Positions 1-8,157 of a stretch of DNA of 40,866 nt are shown here, one piece after another. Position 1 is the first letter of the stretch; every line of letters begins with the position of its first letter. The position numbers and the translations under genes are program-made. This DNA comes from Cytophagales bacterium (lineage in GTDB: Bacteria; Bacteroidota; Bacteroidia; Cytophagales; Cyclobacteriaceae), in the NCBI GenBank assembly GCA_020063545.1, contig JAGUUF010000274.1:1-40866 (forward strand), given 5' to 3'. A model generated the notes under the pieces. The model ran no database searches. It was given only the letters and a program-made list of their open reading frames with translations, and was not told the DNA's origin.

Positions 1-2
1 AT

Positions 3-317
3 GCCTGCGCACTGGCTACGGTATCGGAATTTACTACGGGGTTTTTGTTGGTTTCCCGGCTTGATCCAAAGAAGTACCGGCTGATTATGAAACGGCTGGA
101 GATGGACTACCACTACCAGGGAAAAACGCATGCCTATGCCGCGTTTTCAATTTCGGAGGAATGGTTGAATGAAAAGATTTATTCGCCCCTCATGCTGCAG
201 GATGCCGTGGAAGTTTTATGTGTTGTAAAAATCCATGATGAAAAGGGTAACCACCTGACTACGGGCACCATCTGCTGGCAAATAAAGGATTGGGCTAAAG
301 TAAAAACCATAACTTGA
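3..317 (+). CDS. DUF4442-type hotdog-fold protein, 3' part only
   Basis: The reading frame is open from base 3 and ends at the TGA at 315-317, so the gene begins before the window and about 104 C-terminal residues are visible. The visible part begins ACALATVSEFTTG and runs into LVSRLDPKKYRLIMKRLEMDY, then a segment ending in TTGTICWQIKDW. The order and spacing of these strands resemble the DUF4442 / PaaI-like hotdog thioesterase group, where the LA-x-x-x-E-x-x-x-G helix packs against the sheet. That assignment is from memory of the family and no catalytic residue can be confirmed from this fragment. The TTG at 45 could be read as a start but the homologous-looking frame continues upstream of it. 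The stop codon lies inside the palindrome that controls the following antitoxin gene. Confidence 0.6.
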   Translation, partial: ACALATVSEFTTGFLLVSRLDPKKYRLIMKRLEMDYHYQGKTHAYAAFSISEEWLNEKIYSPLMLQDAVEVLCVVKIHDEKGNHLTTGTICWQIKDWAKVKTIT

Positions 318-331
318 CAAGTTGTCAAGTT
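311..331. promoter_or_regulatory. Perfect 21-bp palindrome, likely TA operator
   Basis: The left arm AACTTGACAA and the right arm TTGTCAAGTT are exact reverse complements around a single central G. The site covers the stop codon of the upstream gene and the -33-like TTG of the antitoxin promoter. Type II antitoxins commonly repress their own operon by binding such a palindrome, so this is the best operator candidate. Binding itself is inferred. Confidence 0.6.
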
Positions 332-344
332 TGGTATAGTTTTA
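314..344 (+). promoter_or_regulatory. Bacteroidota-type promoter of the toxin-antitoxin pair
   Basis: TTG at 314-316 is followed after 20 bases by TAGTTTTA at 337-344, a 7 of 8 match to the Bacteroidota -7 element TAnnTTTG. The -33 part lies inside the palindrome at 311-331. The predicted transcription start is at about 350, at the GTG of the antitoxin, so the mRNA may have almost no leader. Confidence 0.45.
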
Positions 345-349
345 CTTTC

Positions 350-586
350 GTGAAAGTAATTTCTGTTGGAGAGTTTAAAGAGAAAATGGCCTTTTTTATC
401 GAACGGATTTTAAAGGGCGAGGAATTTATTGTTTCATACGGCCGAAAGAAGAATAAGATTTTCAAGGTTTCCCCGATAAAGAACACCCGGCAGTTCAAAC
501 GTAAATTAGGACCTTTGGAAGGTAAGGCCACGATTACTTTTGAAGGCGATTGGAAAATTACCGATGAGGAGTTTCTGAAATCATGA
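350..586 (+). CDS. Type II antitoxin, Phd/YefM-like
   Basis: A 78-residue protein, VKVISVGEFKEKMAFFIERI at its start, with the pattern of the Phd/YefM antitoxin N-terminus (a strand followed by an E-F-K helix) and then a short beta hairpin (EEFIVSYGRKKNKIFKVSPI). The C-terminal tail (about residues 45-78) is charged and would wrap the toxin. I chose the GTG at 350 because the domain begins there; an upstream TTG at 314 would add a 12-residue segment that crosses the operator and fits no domain. The gene overlaps the toxin start by 4 bases (ATGA), the usual coupled arrangement. The role as the neutralising partner of the PIN protein is inferred from size, fold pattern and position. Confidence 0.75.
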   Translation: MKVISVGEFKEKMAFFIERILKGEEFIVSYGRKKNKIFKVSPIKNTRQFKRKLGPLEGKATITFEGDWKITDEEFLKS

Positions 587-975
587 AATACCTCCTGGAT
601 ACACATATTTTTCTATGGGCATTAATCAGCCCGGCCAAACTATCCGATCGGTGTAAGGAAATTGTGATGTGCAACGAAGATGTTTACATAAGTCCGGTAA
701 TATTTTGGGAGATATCCATTAAATACGGATTAGGTAAGATTACGTTAGAAGGGATTAAGCCGGAAGAGCTTTTGACGAAAGCAAAGGGTTTACAACTGCA
801 AACACTGGAATTTAAAAATGAAGATGCTTTAAGTTTTTATAGACTACCAAAGTACCATACTGATCCGTTTGATCGGATGCTGGTTTGGCAGGCTATCCGT
901 AATAATATGGTACTTATTAGCCACGACAGCCAGCTTGCACATTATGAGCCGGATGGGCTTAAGCTTGTTTGGTAA
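583..975 (+). CDS. PIN-domain toxin, VapC family
   Basis: A 130-residue single-domain PIN protein, the usual size for VapC-type ribonuclease toxins. It opens with MKYLLDTHIFLWAL, giving the first catalytic Asp at residue 6. Glu43 in the segment VIFWEISIKYGLG and the Asp94/Asp97 pair in YHTDPFDRML complete the acidic metal-binding site expected for Mg-dependent RNA cleavage. The DTHIFLWAL and HxDPFDR patterns match the Sll0205-like PIN subgroup usually paired with Phd-like antitoxins. It starts inside the antitoxin stop (4-base overlap). All key residues are present, so it reads as an intact toxin. The RNA target cannot be told from sequence. Confidence 0.88.
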   Translation: MKYLLDTHIFLWALISPAKLSDRCKEIVMCNEDVYISPVIFWEISIKYGLGKITLEGIKPEELLTKAKGLQLQTLEFKNEDALSFYRLPKYHTDPFDRMLVWQAIRNNMVLISHDSQLAHYEPDGLKLVW

Positions 976-1053
976 ACAGGCATTCGTAATGATAAGATTT
1001 TATATAATAGGTATTATCTTCCTCCGATAGTTACATTTTTCGAAAGCCTTGCA

Positions 1054-1992
1054 TTGAGCGCCTATTCATTTCATAGTACTAAGCCTGACAGTTATTTGGG
1101 TTGTGAGTACCCGATAAGCCTGTTTCATTTACCGGAGCACCGTGGTTTGCAGAACCAAATGGGCTGGAGGTCGTTCTTTGTTCTCCATGAAAAAACGAGG
1201 AAACTTTATTCCGAGGTCCATTTCCATTGCGAGGGCCGGTTGGCCGCAAGTCCATTGCGGGCGCCCTTCGGTTCGTACCTGTTTTCGGAAAAACTACCCC
1301 CCGAAGTTTTGTTCGATTTTATATTGTTTACAGAGGAAGAGCTGAAAAAAAAGCAGATCGGTCATATTCTGCTAAAAGAAGCACCGGCCGGGTACTTTCC
1401 CGGGCAGCACCAGGTACTGATGCCCTTACTGCTTAACCTGAACTACACGGTTCAGCAGGCTGAGATTAGTTCCCTTATTCCGGTAACAGAAAAGCCATTT
1501 GCCGAAATTGTTGATTCATGGGAAAGCCGAAAATTGAGGCAGGCACGTGAGGCTGAGTTGACTACACGGCTTATTCATGCAGAAAACCTGGAGATGGTCT
1601 ATTCTTTTATATGGCAATGCCGCCAGCAAAAACATTATTCGCTTTCGATGACGCTGGAGGAAGTGAACAACGTGGTGCAAAAATTTCACGATAGGTTTAT
1701 TTTGTTTGGTGTTTTCGACCAGGATAACCTGGCGGCTGCCTCCATCGCCATCCGGGTTACCGATAACGTGCTTTACAATTTTTATTCCGACCATCATGCC
1801 AACTATGATTCACTCAGTCCGGCTGTTATGTTAATTGAGAGTGAGTATCAGTACTGCCGGGACCACCGGTTAGCCCTGCTCGACCTGGGTACATCATCCA
1901 TCCACGGCAAGCTTAACTTTCCGCTGCTTGATTTTAAAATGCGATTGGGCGCCAGGCCATCGCCAAAATACACCTTTACCAAGCAATGCTGA
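1054..1992 (+). CDS. FemAB/GNAT-like acyltransferase-fold protein
   Basis: A protein of about 312 residues. The C-terminal half carries features of the FemAB/GNAT acyltransferase fold: a helix SRKLRQAREAEL, then FILFGVFDQDNLAAASIAIRV and a following segment LYNFYSDHHANYDSLSPAVM and LLDLGTSSIHG, which resembles the strand-helix acyl donor region. The N-terminal half (residues 1-150) matches nothing I can name. The frame stays open back to base 976 and contains no ATG upstream of 1142 in this frame, so I took the TTG at 1054; the true start is uncertain. The glycosyltransferase begins 3 bases after the stop, so the two are almost certainly cotranscribed, which suggests a role in modifying a cell-surface sugar or peptide. 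Substrate unknown. Confidence 0.5.
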   Translation: MSAYSFHSTKPDSYLGCEYPISLFHLPEHRGLQNQMGWRSFFVLHEKTRKLYSEVHFHCEGRLAASPLRAPFGSYLFSEKLPPEVLFDFILFTEEELKKKQIGHILLKEAPAGYFPGQHQVLMPLLLNLNYTVQQAEISSLIPVTEKPFAEIVDSWESRKLRQAREAELTTRLIHAENLEMVYSFIWQCRQQKHYSLSMTLEEVNNVVQKFHDRFILFGVFDQDNLAAASIAIRVTDNVLYNFYSDHHANYDSLSPAVMLIESEYQYCRDHRLALLDLGTSSIHGKLNFPLLDFKMRLGARPSPKYTFTKQC

Positions 1993-1995
1993 CCT

Positions 1996-2862
1996 ATGGC
2001 CGCTCCGCTGGTTTCGGTAATTTGCCTGTGCTATAACCACGGCCGCTTCGTAGAAGAAGCGGTTCAATCGGTGCTGAACCAAACCTATCCCAACATTGAA
2101 TTACTGGTTGTTGATGATGCCAGCACGGACGACAGCGCCCAGCGCATTACCGCTTTGGCGCAGCAAGCGCCATCCATCAAAACATTTTTACTGGCAACAA
2201 ATATTGGACACTGCAAAGCGTTTAACCGGGCATTAAACTTGGTTTCCGGCAGTTTTATCATTGACCTGGCAGCAGATGACGTGCTTTTGCCCGACCGGGT
2301 AGCTAAAGGTGTTGCCGAGCTGGAACGACTTGGCGTTTCATATGGCGTTCATTTCAGCGATGCCGAGTACATTGATGCATCAGGGAAACATCTTTTCAAC
2401 CATTCGCATAACTACCCGCACGAAACCATCCCTGCGGGCGATATATATATAGAGTTGATAAGGCGGTATTTCATCTGTCCGCCTACTATGCTGTTCAGGC
2501 GAAGCGTGCTGGAGGTGCTTGGCGGGTATGATGAAACCCTCAGTTATGAAGACTTTGATTTCTGGATTCGGTCATCCCGCCAAAGCAGGTATGCCTACAC
2601 GCCAGAAGTACTGGTTAAAAAACGGGTGGTGCCATCGGCAAAAAGCCAAAAGCAGTTCAGGTTATTCAGCCGTGAATCGGCCACCACCTACACGGTGTGT
2701 GAAAAGATCATGAACCTCAATCGCACCCGAGCGGAGCAGGAGGCATTGTCGAAGCGCATCTTGTACGAAATGCGGTTGAATATAAAGTTGCTGAACATTG
2801 ATATGGTGAAAAAATATTTCCGGTTGTGGAACCGGAATAAGGAACTGATTTATCCTGAATAA
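1996..2862 (+). CDS. Family 2 glycosyltransferase
   Basis: A 288-residue GT-A fold enzyme. Residues 1-20 read PLVSVICLCYNHGRFVEEAV, the nucleotide-sugar-binding strand and helix of GT2 enzymes; VVDDAST follows at about residue 40. The metal-binding DxD position is the ADD of LAADDVLLPDR at about residue 95. A later segment, GGYDETLSYEDFDFWIRSSR, supplies the acidic ED/W motif expected for the acceptor and catalytic base region. No membrane segment is present, so it should act at the cytoplasmic face of the membrane, transferring a sugar to a glycan or to the product of its upstream neighbour. Donor and acceptor cannot be predicted. It ends 9 bases from the convergent rsgA stop. Confidence 0.88.
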   Translation: MAAPLVSVICLCYNHGRFVEEAVQSVLNQTYPNIELLVVDDASTDDSAQRITALAQQAPSIKTFLLATNIGHCKAFNRALNLVSGSFIIDLAADDVLLPDRVAKGVAELERLGVSYGVHFSDAEYIDASGKHLFNHSHNYPHETIPAGDIYIELIRRYFICPPTMLFRRSVLEVLGGYDETLSYEDFDFWIRSSRQSRYAYTPEVLVKKRVVPSAKSQKQFRLFSRESATTYTVCEKIMNLNRTRAEQEALSKRILYEMRLNIKLLNIDMVKKYFRLWNRNKELIYPE

Positions 2863-2871
2863 CAGAAAGAA

Positions 2872-3786
2872 TTATTTCCGGGTATCCTCGCCCGTAAGGA
2901 TACTCAGGTAACTTTCGTAGCGGCTGCGCGCAATGGTTTCTCGGGCAACGGCTTCTTTTATGGCACACTTTGGTTCATTAATATGCAGGCAGCGCGATCC
3001 GAATTTGCAGGTTAGCCGCAGGTCGCGCATTTCCGGAAAGTAATCCGAAAGTTCTTCCGGTGTCATATCAATGAGTCCGAACTCTTTTATGCCTGGTGTA
3101 TCAATAATAAATGTGGTTTCATCCAATCGAAACATTTCGGCAAACGTGGTGGTGTGTGTTCCTTTTTTGGTGAAATCCGAAACTTCGCTTACTTTTTGGT
3201 TGATGGCAGGCGAAAGTTTATTGATGAGCGTGGATTTACCCACACCCGAGTGCCCGGCAATAAGGGTGGTTTTTCCGTGAAGTAATTTTTCAATTTCCGG
3301 TTGCAGATTTTCAAGAGCGCTTGTTACGATGCACGTTACGCCCAGTGGCTTGTAAATTTGTATGAGGTTGTTTTGATGGCGTTGCGATTCGTTGTCGAGC
3401 AGGTCTTTTTTATTAAAAACAATTACCTGCGGAATGCGGAAAGACTCGGCTGCTACCAGGAAGCGATCGATAAAACCGGCCGAAGTCCGCGGCATTACCA
3501 TAGTGGCCACTACCATAGCCTGGTCAATATTGGCCGCAATAACATGGGCATGCCCGGTTTTTTTTACTGACTGGCGTACAATGTAATTGGTTCGCGGAAG
3601 GATGGAGGTAATGATGCCTTCATTACTTTCCGGCTCTACATCAACATAATCGCCTACTGCTACGGGGTTGGTTTCTTTAATCCCTTCCAGCCGTATTTTG
3701 CCGCGGATGCGGCACCGGAGTTTTACCCCATCCTCCATGAGAACATCGTACCACGAACCGGTTGAACGCATCACCCGGCCTTTCAT
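2872..3786 (-). CDS. rsgA: Ribosome small subunit-dependent GTPase A
   Basis: A 304-residue RsgA/YjeQ GTPase, which acts late in 30S subunit maturation. It shows the expected order: an N-terminal OB fold (residues 1-75, with AVGDYVDVEPESNEG), then a circularly permuted GTPase domain with G4 NKKD at 125-128 before G1 GHSGVGKST at 178-186 and G3 DTPG at 229-232. The C-terminal zinc knuckle is intact: Cys260, Cys266, His268 and Cys274. Length is normal for the family. Its start overlaps the kdtA stop by 4 bases, so the two are translated from one mRNA. Confidence 0.97.
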   Translation of the reverse strand: MKGRVMRSTGSWYDVLMEDGVKLRCRIRGKIRLEGIKETNPVAVGDYVDVEPESNEGIITSILPRTNYIVRQSVKKTGHAHVIAANIDQAMVVATMVMPRTSAGFIDRFLVAAESFRIPQVIVFNKKDLLDNESQRHQNNLIQIYKPLGVTCIVTSALENLQPEIEKLLHGKTTLIAGHSGVGKSTLINKLSPAINQKVSEVSDFTKKGTHTTTFAEMFRLDETTFIIDTPGIKEFGLIDMTPEELSDYFPEMRDLRLTCKFGSRCLHINEPKCAIKEAVARETIARSRYESYLSILTGEDTRK

Positions 3787-5027
3787 GGCTTCAACAGATT
3801 TCGGCAGTGCTTCATGATTTTTTCTGTTGCCCCCAGGTTCTCTTCCACGTACAGCCGCGTTACTTCGCAGGCCAGTAAGAAATTCTGAGGCAGGTTCACC
3901 ATTTCGTACTTCGTTTTTAAATCCCGGTAATCGGCAACTTCAAACGCGCCTCCACGGTTAATCAGGTCAACCGCTTCCTGGAATTTCTGGAAATTCCGGT
4001 TACCGAAAAAAATGGGAATGCCATAGCATGCCGCTTCAAGTATATTGTGAAGCCCTTTGCCAAATGCACCCCCTATAAAGGCAAACTCCCCGTACCGGTA
4101 AAGTTTTCCTAACATCCCCACATTGTCGATCATCAGGATGTGGTATTCATCCAGGCTTGCCCCGGCTTTTGAATACCGGATGGTTTTTGCATTTACTGCC
4201 TTTTCGAAGTTGCTCATAAAGGCCTCAGTAACTTCGTGTGGTGCAACAATAAATTTCAGGTGGAAATAATTCTCGTTGATGAACGGAATCAATACTTCAA
4301 GGTCTTCGGGCCAGCAACTTCCAATAATCATGACCTTGTCATTTCCTTTAAAACCTTTTGCAACCGGTATCTCCTCACCTTGCTTAACCAGTTGGTTCAC
4401 CCGGTCGAACCGGGTATCGCCTGCCCGTGTAACGTTGGTGATGCCGATGGATTTCAGCAAGCGCACCGATTCATCATTCTGAACAAAGAAATGATTGATG
4501 TACCGCAGCATGTTCCGGTAGAATTTGCCGGTAGCCTTAAAGAAAAACTGATCCGGCCTGAAAATGGCTGAAATGGAAAGCAGGGGAATTTTTCTTCTGT
4601 TCAGTTCCGATGCGTAGTGGTACCAGAACTCATACTTCACAAAAATTGCCAGTATCGGTTTGCTGATTTCGATAAACCGGGAAGCATTTCCCTGGGTATC
4701 CCACGGCAGGTAAAAAATATAATCGGCCTTGGGGTAATTTTTGCGCACCTCATAGCCGGAGGGTGAAAAAAATGTTAACAGAATTTTATGGTCGGGAAAT
4801 TCTTCTTTAAGTTTTTCGATCACCGGCCGGCCTTGTTCAAATTCACCGAGCGAAGCACAATGCACCCACACCAGCGGAGCATTGTTGGAGGCCAGTTGGC
4901 CGCTAAACCGCCTGAAAAAATTCCTGCGTCCGAAATTAAAGGCATCGGCTTTGGCGTTGAAAAAACCGGCAAGGTAATAAAGCCCCCTGAGCAGGGTGAT
5001 AAGCAGGTTATAAATAAACACGGTCAT
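3783..5027 (-). CDS. kdtA: 3-deoxy-D-manno-octulosonic acid (Kdo) transferase
   Basis: A 414-residue GT-B fold glycosyltransferase that adds Kdo to the lipid A precursor at the inner membrane. It opens with an amphipathic or membrane-anchoring segment (residues 1-25), followed by WVHCASLGEFEQGRPVIE, where the Glu in LGEFEQ is the conserved catalytic base of WaaA/KdtA. The C-terminal Rossmann half has IGSCWPEDLEVLIP, FIVAPHEV, AFIGGAFGKGLHNILEAA and PIFFGNRNFQKF, the CMP-Kdo-binding loops typical of the family. Length matches. The organism therefore makes LPS. A -7-like element sits only 7 bases upstream of its ATG. Confidence 0.95.
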   Translation of the reverse strand: MTVFIYNLLITLLRGLYYLAGFFNAKADAFNFGRRNFFRRFSGQLASNNAPLVWVHCASLGEFEQGRPVIEKLKEEFPDHKILLTFFSPSGYEVRKNYPKADYIFYLPWDTQGNASRFIEISKPILAIFVKYEFWYHYASELNRRKIPLLSISAIFRPDQFFFKATGKFYRNMLRYINHFFVQNDESVRLLKSIGITNVTRAGDTRFDRVNQLVKQGEEIPVAKGFKGNDKVMIIGSCWPEDLEVLIPFINENYFHLKFIVAPHEVTEAFMSNFEKAVNAKTIRYSKAGASLDEYHILMIDNVGMLGKLYRYGEFAFIGGAFGKGLHNILEAACYGIPIFFGNRNFQKFQEAVDLINRGGAFEVADYRDLKTKYEMVNLPQNFLLACEVTRLYVEENLGATEKIMKHCRNLLKP

Positions 5028-5034
5028 TAACCAT

Positions 5035-5042
5035 CAAAAATA
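5035..5042 (-). promoter_or_regulatory. -7-like element upstream of kdtA
   Basis: On the minus strand this reads TATTTTTG, a full match to TAnnTTTG. Only 7 bases separate it from the kdtA start codon. I could not find a -33 TTG at the usual distance, so the call is tentative. Confidence 0.3.
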
Positions 5043-5159
5043 GGAAGAGTAAGGCCTATTACCCTGTATTTGAAGATAATTTTGGTATTTTGGCGGATTG
5101 CGATTACCAAAATTCCTAATTTAGAATGAAGGATATTATTGAACCGAAATTCCATTGAT

Positions 5160-6248
5160 ATGAACAAAATAGTAAAGTTGGTATTCATCTTTGTTATTGC
5201 TGCGGCAATACCATTTTCATTACATGCTCAGAATGAAGATGATATTGTGCGCTTTTTACAAGCTAATAAAACTGATGGCGGAAAGTTAATCACAGCCTAC
5301 ATTAACCCGTTTATCGAAGGCTTTTCTTATGCGCTGAACGGGGGGTGGTTCCACACCGCCAAGCCACACAAACTTGGTGGCTTTGATATCAACCTCTCGC
5401 TTACACCGGTATTCATTCCATCATCGCAAGACCGCTTCGATCCGTCCAAACTCAATTTCGAAAACATCGCGGGTTTTGCCAATACAACAAACCCAGGTAA
5501 GAATGCGCCAACCATAATCGGCCCAAATGACCGGACCACCTACTACTTTAATTACGATTTGGATGGTGACGGAAATACAAACTCCCCGGGCAACATCATT
5601 GACCCCGATGACTCCTTCAGTGGTCCGGAAGGCCTGGCGTTGCGGGAGAACCTTAAAGTAGCACCAATTGGCGCCCCTATGCTACAAGTAGGGGTTGGAC
5701 TGATAAAGGGTACGGATGTAATGGTACGGTTTGTTCCTAAAATTTCAGTGGGAAGCACCGAAACAAAACTTTTCGGCCTGGGTCTTCGCCACGATATTAA
5801 GCAGCACATCCCCGGCATAAAAATGCTTCCGTTCGATTTGTCGGTAATGGCTGGCTTTACAACGTTTGAAGGCGTTACAGATTTGTCGGCACTGGCCACG
5901 GAATTTCCTCCGGCAACTGCCGGAACACGGCAAGAAGCCATCTATAAATTCAATGCCTACTTGTTCGAGGCACTTATTTCAAAGAAGATAGCCATATTAA
6001 CCGTATTTGGCGGTGTGGGCTTTAATGGTGTTAAAACAACAGCCGATGTGCAGGGCAGTTATACATTTTTTAACAACACTGCTGCTGAATTTGATTTAAC
6101 CAATCCGTATTCGGCTACATTTAAAAACAACAGCATGCGCTTTGATGTGGGCTTCAGGATTAACTTGTTAGCCTTTTATCTTTATGGCGATTACACCATT
6201 CAGGAGTATAGTTCGGTTACCGCTGGGCTGGGATTTACGTTCCGGTAA
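5160..6248 (+). CDS. Secreted or outer-membrane DUF6588-like protein
   Basis: A 362-residue protein with a clear signal peptide: MNKIVKLVFIFVIAAAIPFS followed by LHAQ. I chose the ATG at 5160 because it places this signal peptide at the N-terminus; the frame is open upstream to a TTG at 5139. The mature part has a segment FSYALNGGWFHTAKPHKLGG and a later LKVAPIGAPMLQVGVGLIKG, which I associate with the DUF6588 family of Bacteroidota. Alternating hydrophobic strands toward the C-terminus, ending in an aromatic-rich GLGFTFR, suggest an outer-membrane beta-barrel. There is a DLDGDGN calcium-like loop at about residue 140. Function unknown. A good terminator follows. Confidence 0.7.
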   Translation: MNKIVKLVFIFVIAAAIPFSLHAQNEDDIVRFLQANKTDGGKLITAYINPFIEGFSYALNGGWFHTAKPHKLGGFDINLSLTPVFIPSSQDRFDPSKLNFENIAGFANTTNPGKNAPTIIGPNDRTTYYFNYDLDGDGNTNSPGNIIDPDDSFSGPEGLALRENLKVAPIGAPMLQVGVGLIKGTDVMVRFVPKISVGSTETKLFGLGLRHDIKQHIPGIKMLPFDLSVMAGFTTFEGVTDLSALATEFPPATAGTRQEAIYKFNAYLFEALISKKIAILTVFGGVGFNGVKTTADVQGSYTFFNNTAAEFDLTNPYSATFKNNSMRFDVGFRINLLAFYLYGDYTIQEYSSVTAGLGFTFR

Positions 6249-6270
6249 TTGATTTGAAACTGCAAAATAT

Positions 6271-6298
6271 AAAGGCTGTCAGCAATGGCGGCCTTTTT
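6271..6298. terminator. Intrinsic terminator between convergent genes
   Basis: A 10-bp stem, AAAGGCTGTC against GGCGGCCTTT with two G-T wobbles and a 6-base loop, is followed on the plus strand by more T. It ends the DUF6588-like gene; being A-rich on the other side it could also serve the convergent AI-2E-type permease gene, whose stop is at 6316. Confidence 0.65.
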
Positions 6299-6315
6299 AC
6301 TTTAAAACCAGCCGC

Positions 6316-7380
6316 TTATTGTTCCACATCGCCAGTCTCTGATAACCAGATCGCAATAAATCTTGTTTGTTCAAAGCGGGCGCAGGTAATTACCATTACG
6401 GAAGTAATGGGTACCGACAGAATCATACCTAAAACCCCCCAGATAACCCCCCAAAAAGTTAACGCAAGCAACACACCCAGTGGGCTGAGATTAAGGGTGC
6501 GCCCCATTATTTTGGGTTCCAGTACGTTGCCAACCAACAGTTGAACGGCCTGGATGGCCAGGAACAGCCACAAAAAAATCCAGAACGACTGAAACTGAAA
6601 CATGGCAAAAACAGCCGGAAGCAGGGTAGCAAAAAAAGAACCGATGTACGGTATGTAGTTCAATAAAAAAATCAGAAATGCCCACCACACCGGGAAATCA
6701 ACATCAAACACCAGCAGGATAACGTAACTGAGTAATCCTGTTAACACACTCATTTGTGTCTTTATTGATATATACTTACGGGTAGCTTGCGCAACCTGGT
6801 CAATAATAGCCGTAACCTTTTTCAGCTGTGCCGGATCTTTTACCCAGAGACTCAGCTTTTTTGTAAAAAATTTCTCCTCCACCAGCAAAAAAGCCACGTA
6901 AATAATGATGATGAAAATATTTCCGGCAATGTTGGTGAGGCTGTTAAGCAACCCGGTTAACAGGGGCTGAATGTTAAACGATGACACTGCCTCCAGTATT
7001 CTTTCCTGTATCACTTCGAATCCTTCCAGCGTTTTCAGGTTGGCAATCATCGATTTGAAGTTGGAAACATAAACCGGTGATTTGTCAATAATGAGTTGCA
7101 GGTTTAATACAATGATCTCGTAAATGCCAATCGCAATCAGGAAGATAATCAGGAAGGCCAGAATGGTGAGCAGCCACGAAGGGAACCGCTTTCCTTTGAT
7201 GCTGATTTTGCCGAACAGCCGTTTCAGTTCGAACACGGCATACCAGATCATGCCGGCAATAACAATGGGCTGAAGGAAATTGCTGAAATACACCAGGCAG
7301 AACACCACGATGGCCAGAATAATCAGCCAGGCAGCTGCCCGTTCAATACCAAACGCCCGCAATGTTGATGGTTGATCCAT
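6316..7380 (-). CDS. AI-2E/TqsA-family permease
   Basis: A 354-residue integral membrane protein of the AI-2E transporter family (older name UPF0118). It has an N-terminal pair of membrane segments (AWLIILAIVVFCLVYF and the following VIAGMIWYAVFEL), a third near residue 65 (LLTILAFLIIFLIAIGIYEI), a central soluble region and a C-terminal bundle with FLLNYIPYIGSFFATLLPAV and GVIWGVLGMILSVPITSVM. The PYIGSF and G-x-x-x-G-x-x-L-x-x-P patterns are typical. Members export autoinducer-2 or small solutes, or exchange Na+/H+; the substrate is not readable here. Its start lies 3 bases after the enoyl-CoA hydratase stop, so the two form an operon. Confidence 0.9.
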   Translation of the reverse strand: MDQPSTLRAFGIERAAAWLIILAIVVFCLVYFSNFLQPIVIAGMIWYAVFELKRLFGKISIKGKRFPSWLLTILAFLIIFLIAIGIYEIIVLNLQLIIDKSPVYVSNFKSMIANLKTLEGFEVIQERILEAVSSFNIQPLLTGLLNSLTNIAGNIFIIIIYVAFLLVEEKFFTKKLSLWVKDPAQLKKVTAIIDQVAQATRKYISIKTQMSVLTGLLSYVILLVFDVDFPVWWAFLIFLLNYIPYIGSFFATLLPAVFAMFQFQSFWIFLWLFLAIQAVQLLVGNVLEPKIMGRTLNLSPLGVLLALTFWGVIWGVLGMILSVPITSVMVITCARFEQTRFIAIWLSETGDVEQ

Positions 7381-7383
7381 GCC

Positions 7384-8157
7384 TTACTTTCCTTTGTATG
7401 CGGGTTTCCGTTTTTCGATGAAGGCTTGCATGCCTTCTTTCTGATCTTCGGATGCAAACGTGAGGTAGAAATTCTTTCGCTCAAATGCGAGACCTTCATC
7501 CAGTTGGGTTTCAAACGACCGGTTAATGGCTTCTTTGGCCAGTTGCACGGCCACCGGTGACATCTGCGCGATTTCTTTTGCCAGTTCAACCGCTTCATGC
7601 ATCAGCATTTCAACCGGTACAACTTTATTAACCAGTCCGTAGAAGTGAGCTTCTTCTGCAGAAATGAACCGGCCGGTTAAAATCAGCTCCATGGCTTTCG
7701 CTTTTCCGATGGCTTTTGTTAAACGCTGTGTACCGCCCGCCCCCGGTATGGTGCCAATCTTAATCTCGGGTTGTCCGAACCTGGCGGTTTCAGAGGCGAT
7801 GATCATATCGCACATCATGGTAAACTCGCAGCCTCCGCCAAGGGCAAACCCTGATACAGCGGCAATAATGGGTTTCTTGGTTTTGCGTATCTGATCCCAC
7901 GTGCTGAACTGGTCAATCAGCAGCATATCAATAGCCGATTTATCGGCCATCTGCTTAATATCGGCCCCGGCAGCAAATGCCTGTTCATTGCCGGTAATGA
8001 TGATTACCCGCACCGCTTCGTTTTTGTCCAACGCCTGCAGGGCATCGCGCACCTCTTCCATCAGTTTACGGTTCAGGGCGTTGAGTTCTTTGGGCCGGTT
8101 TAACTGGATGAGGGCAATGCCCGGCTGGTATTGCTCGGTTACAATAATGAATTCCAT
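7384..8157 (-). CDS. Enoyl-CoA hydratase/isomerase (crotonase)
   Basis: A 257-residue crotonase-fold enzyme that adds water across a 2-enoyl-CoA double bond in beta-oxidation or a related acyl-CoA path. The CoA-binding segment AFAAGADIKQM lies at about residues 60-70. Oxyanion hole residues are in GFALGGGCEF, with the two catalytic glutamates at Glu111 and Glu131 (GQPEIKIGTIPGAGGTQRL), so it should be a true hydratase. I used the ATG at 8155-8157; a TTG two codons upstream is also in frame. It precedes the AI-2E-type permease by 3 bases. Short-chain specificity is an inference from overall similarity to FadB-like and PaaF-like enzymes. Confidence 0.92.
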   Translation of the reverse strand: MEFIIVTEQYQPGIALIQLNRPKELNALNRKLMEEVRDALQALDKNEAVRVIIITGNEQAFAAGADIKQMADKSAIDMLLIDQFSTWDQIRKTKKPIIAAVSGFALGGGCEFTMMCDMIIASETARFGQPEIKIGTIPGAGGTQRLTKAIGKAKAMELILTGRFISAEEAHFYGLVNKVVPVEMLMHEAVELAKEIAQMSPVAVQLAKEAINRSFETQLDEGLAFERKNFYLTFASEDQKEGMQAFIEKRKPAYKGK

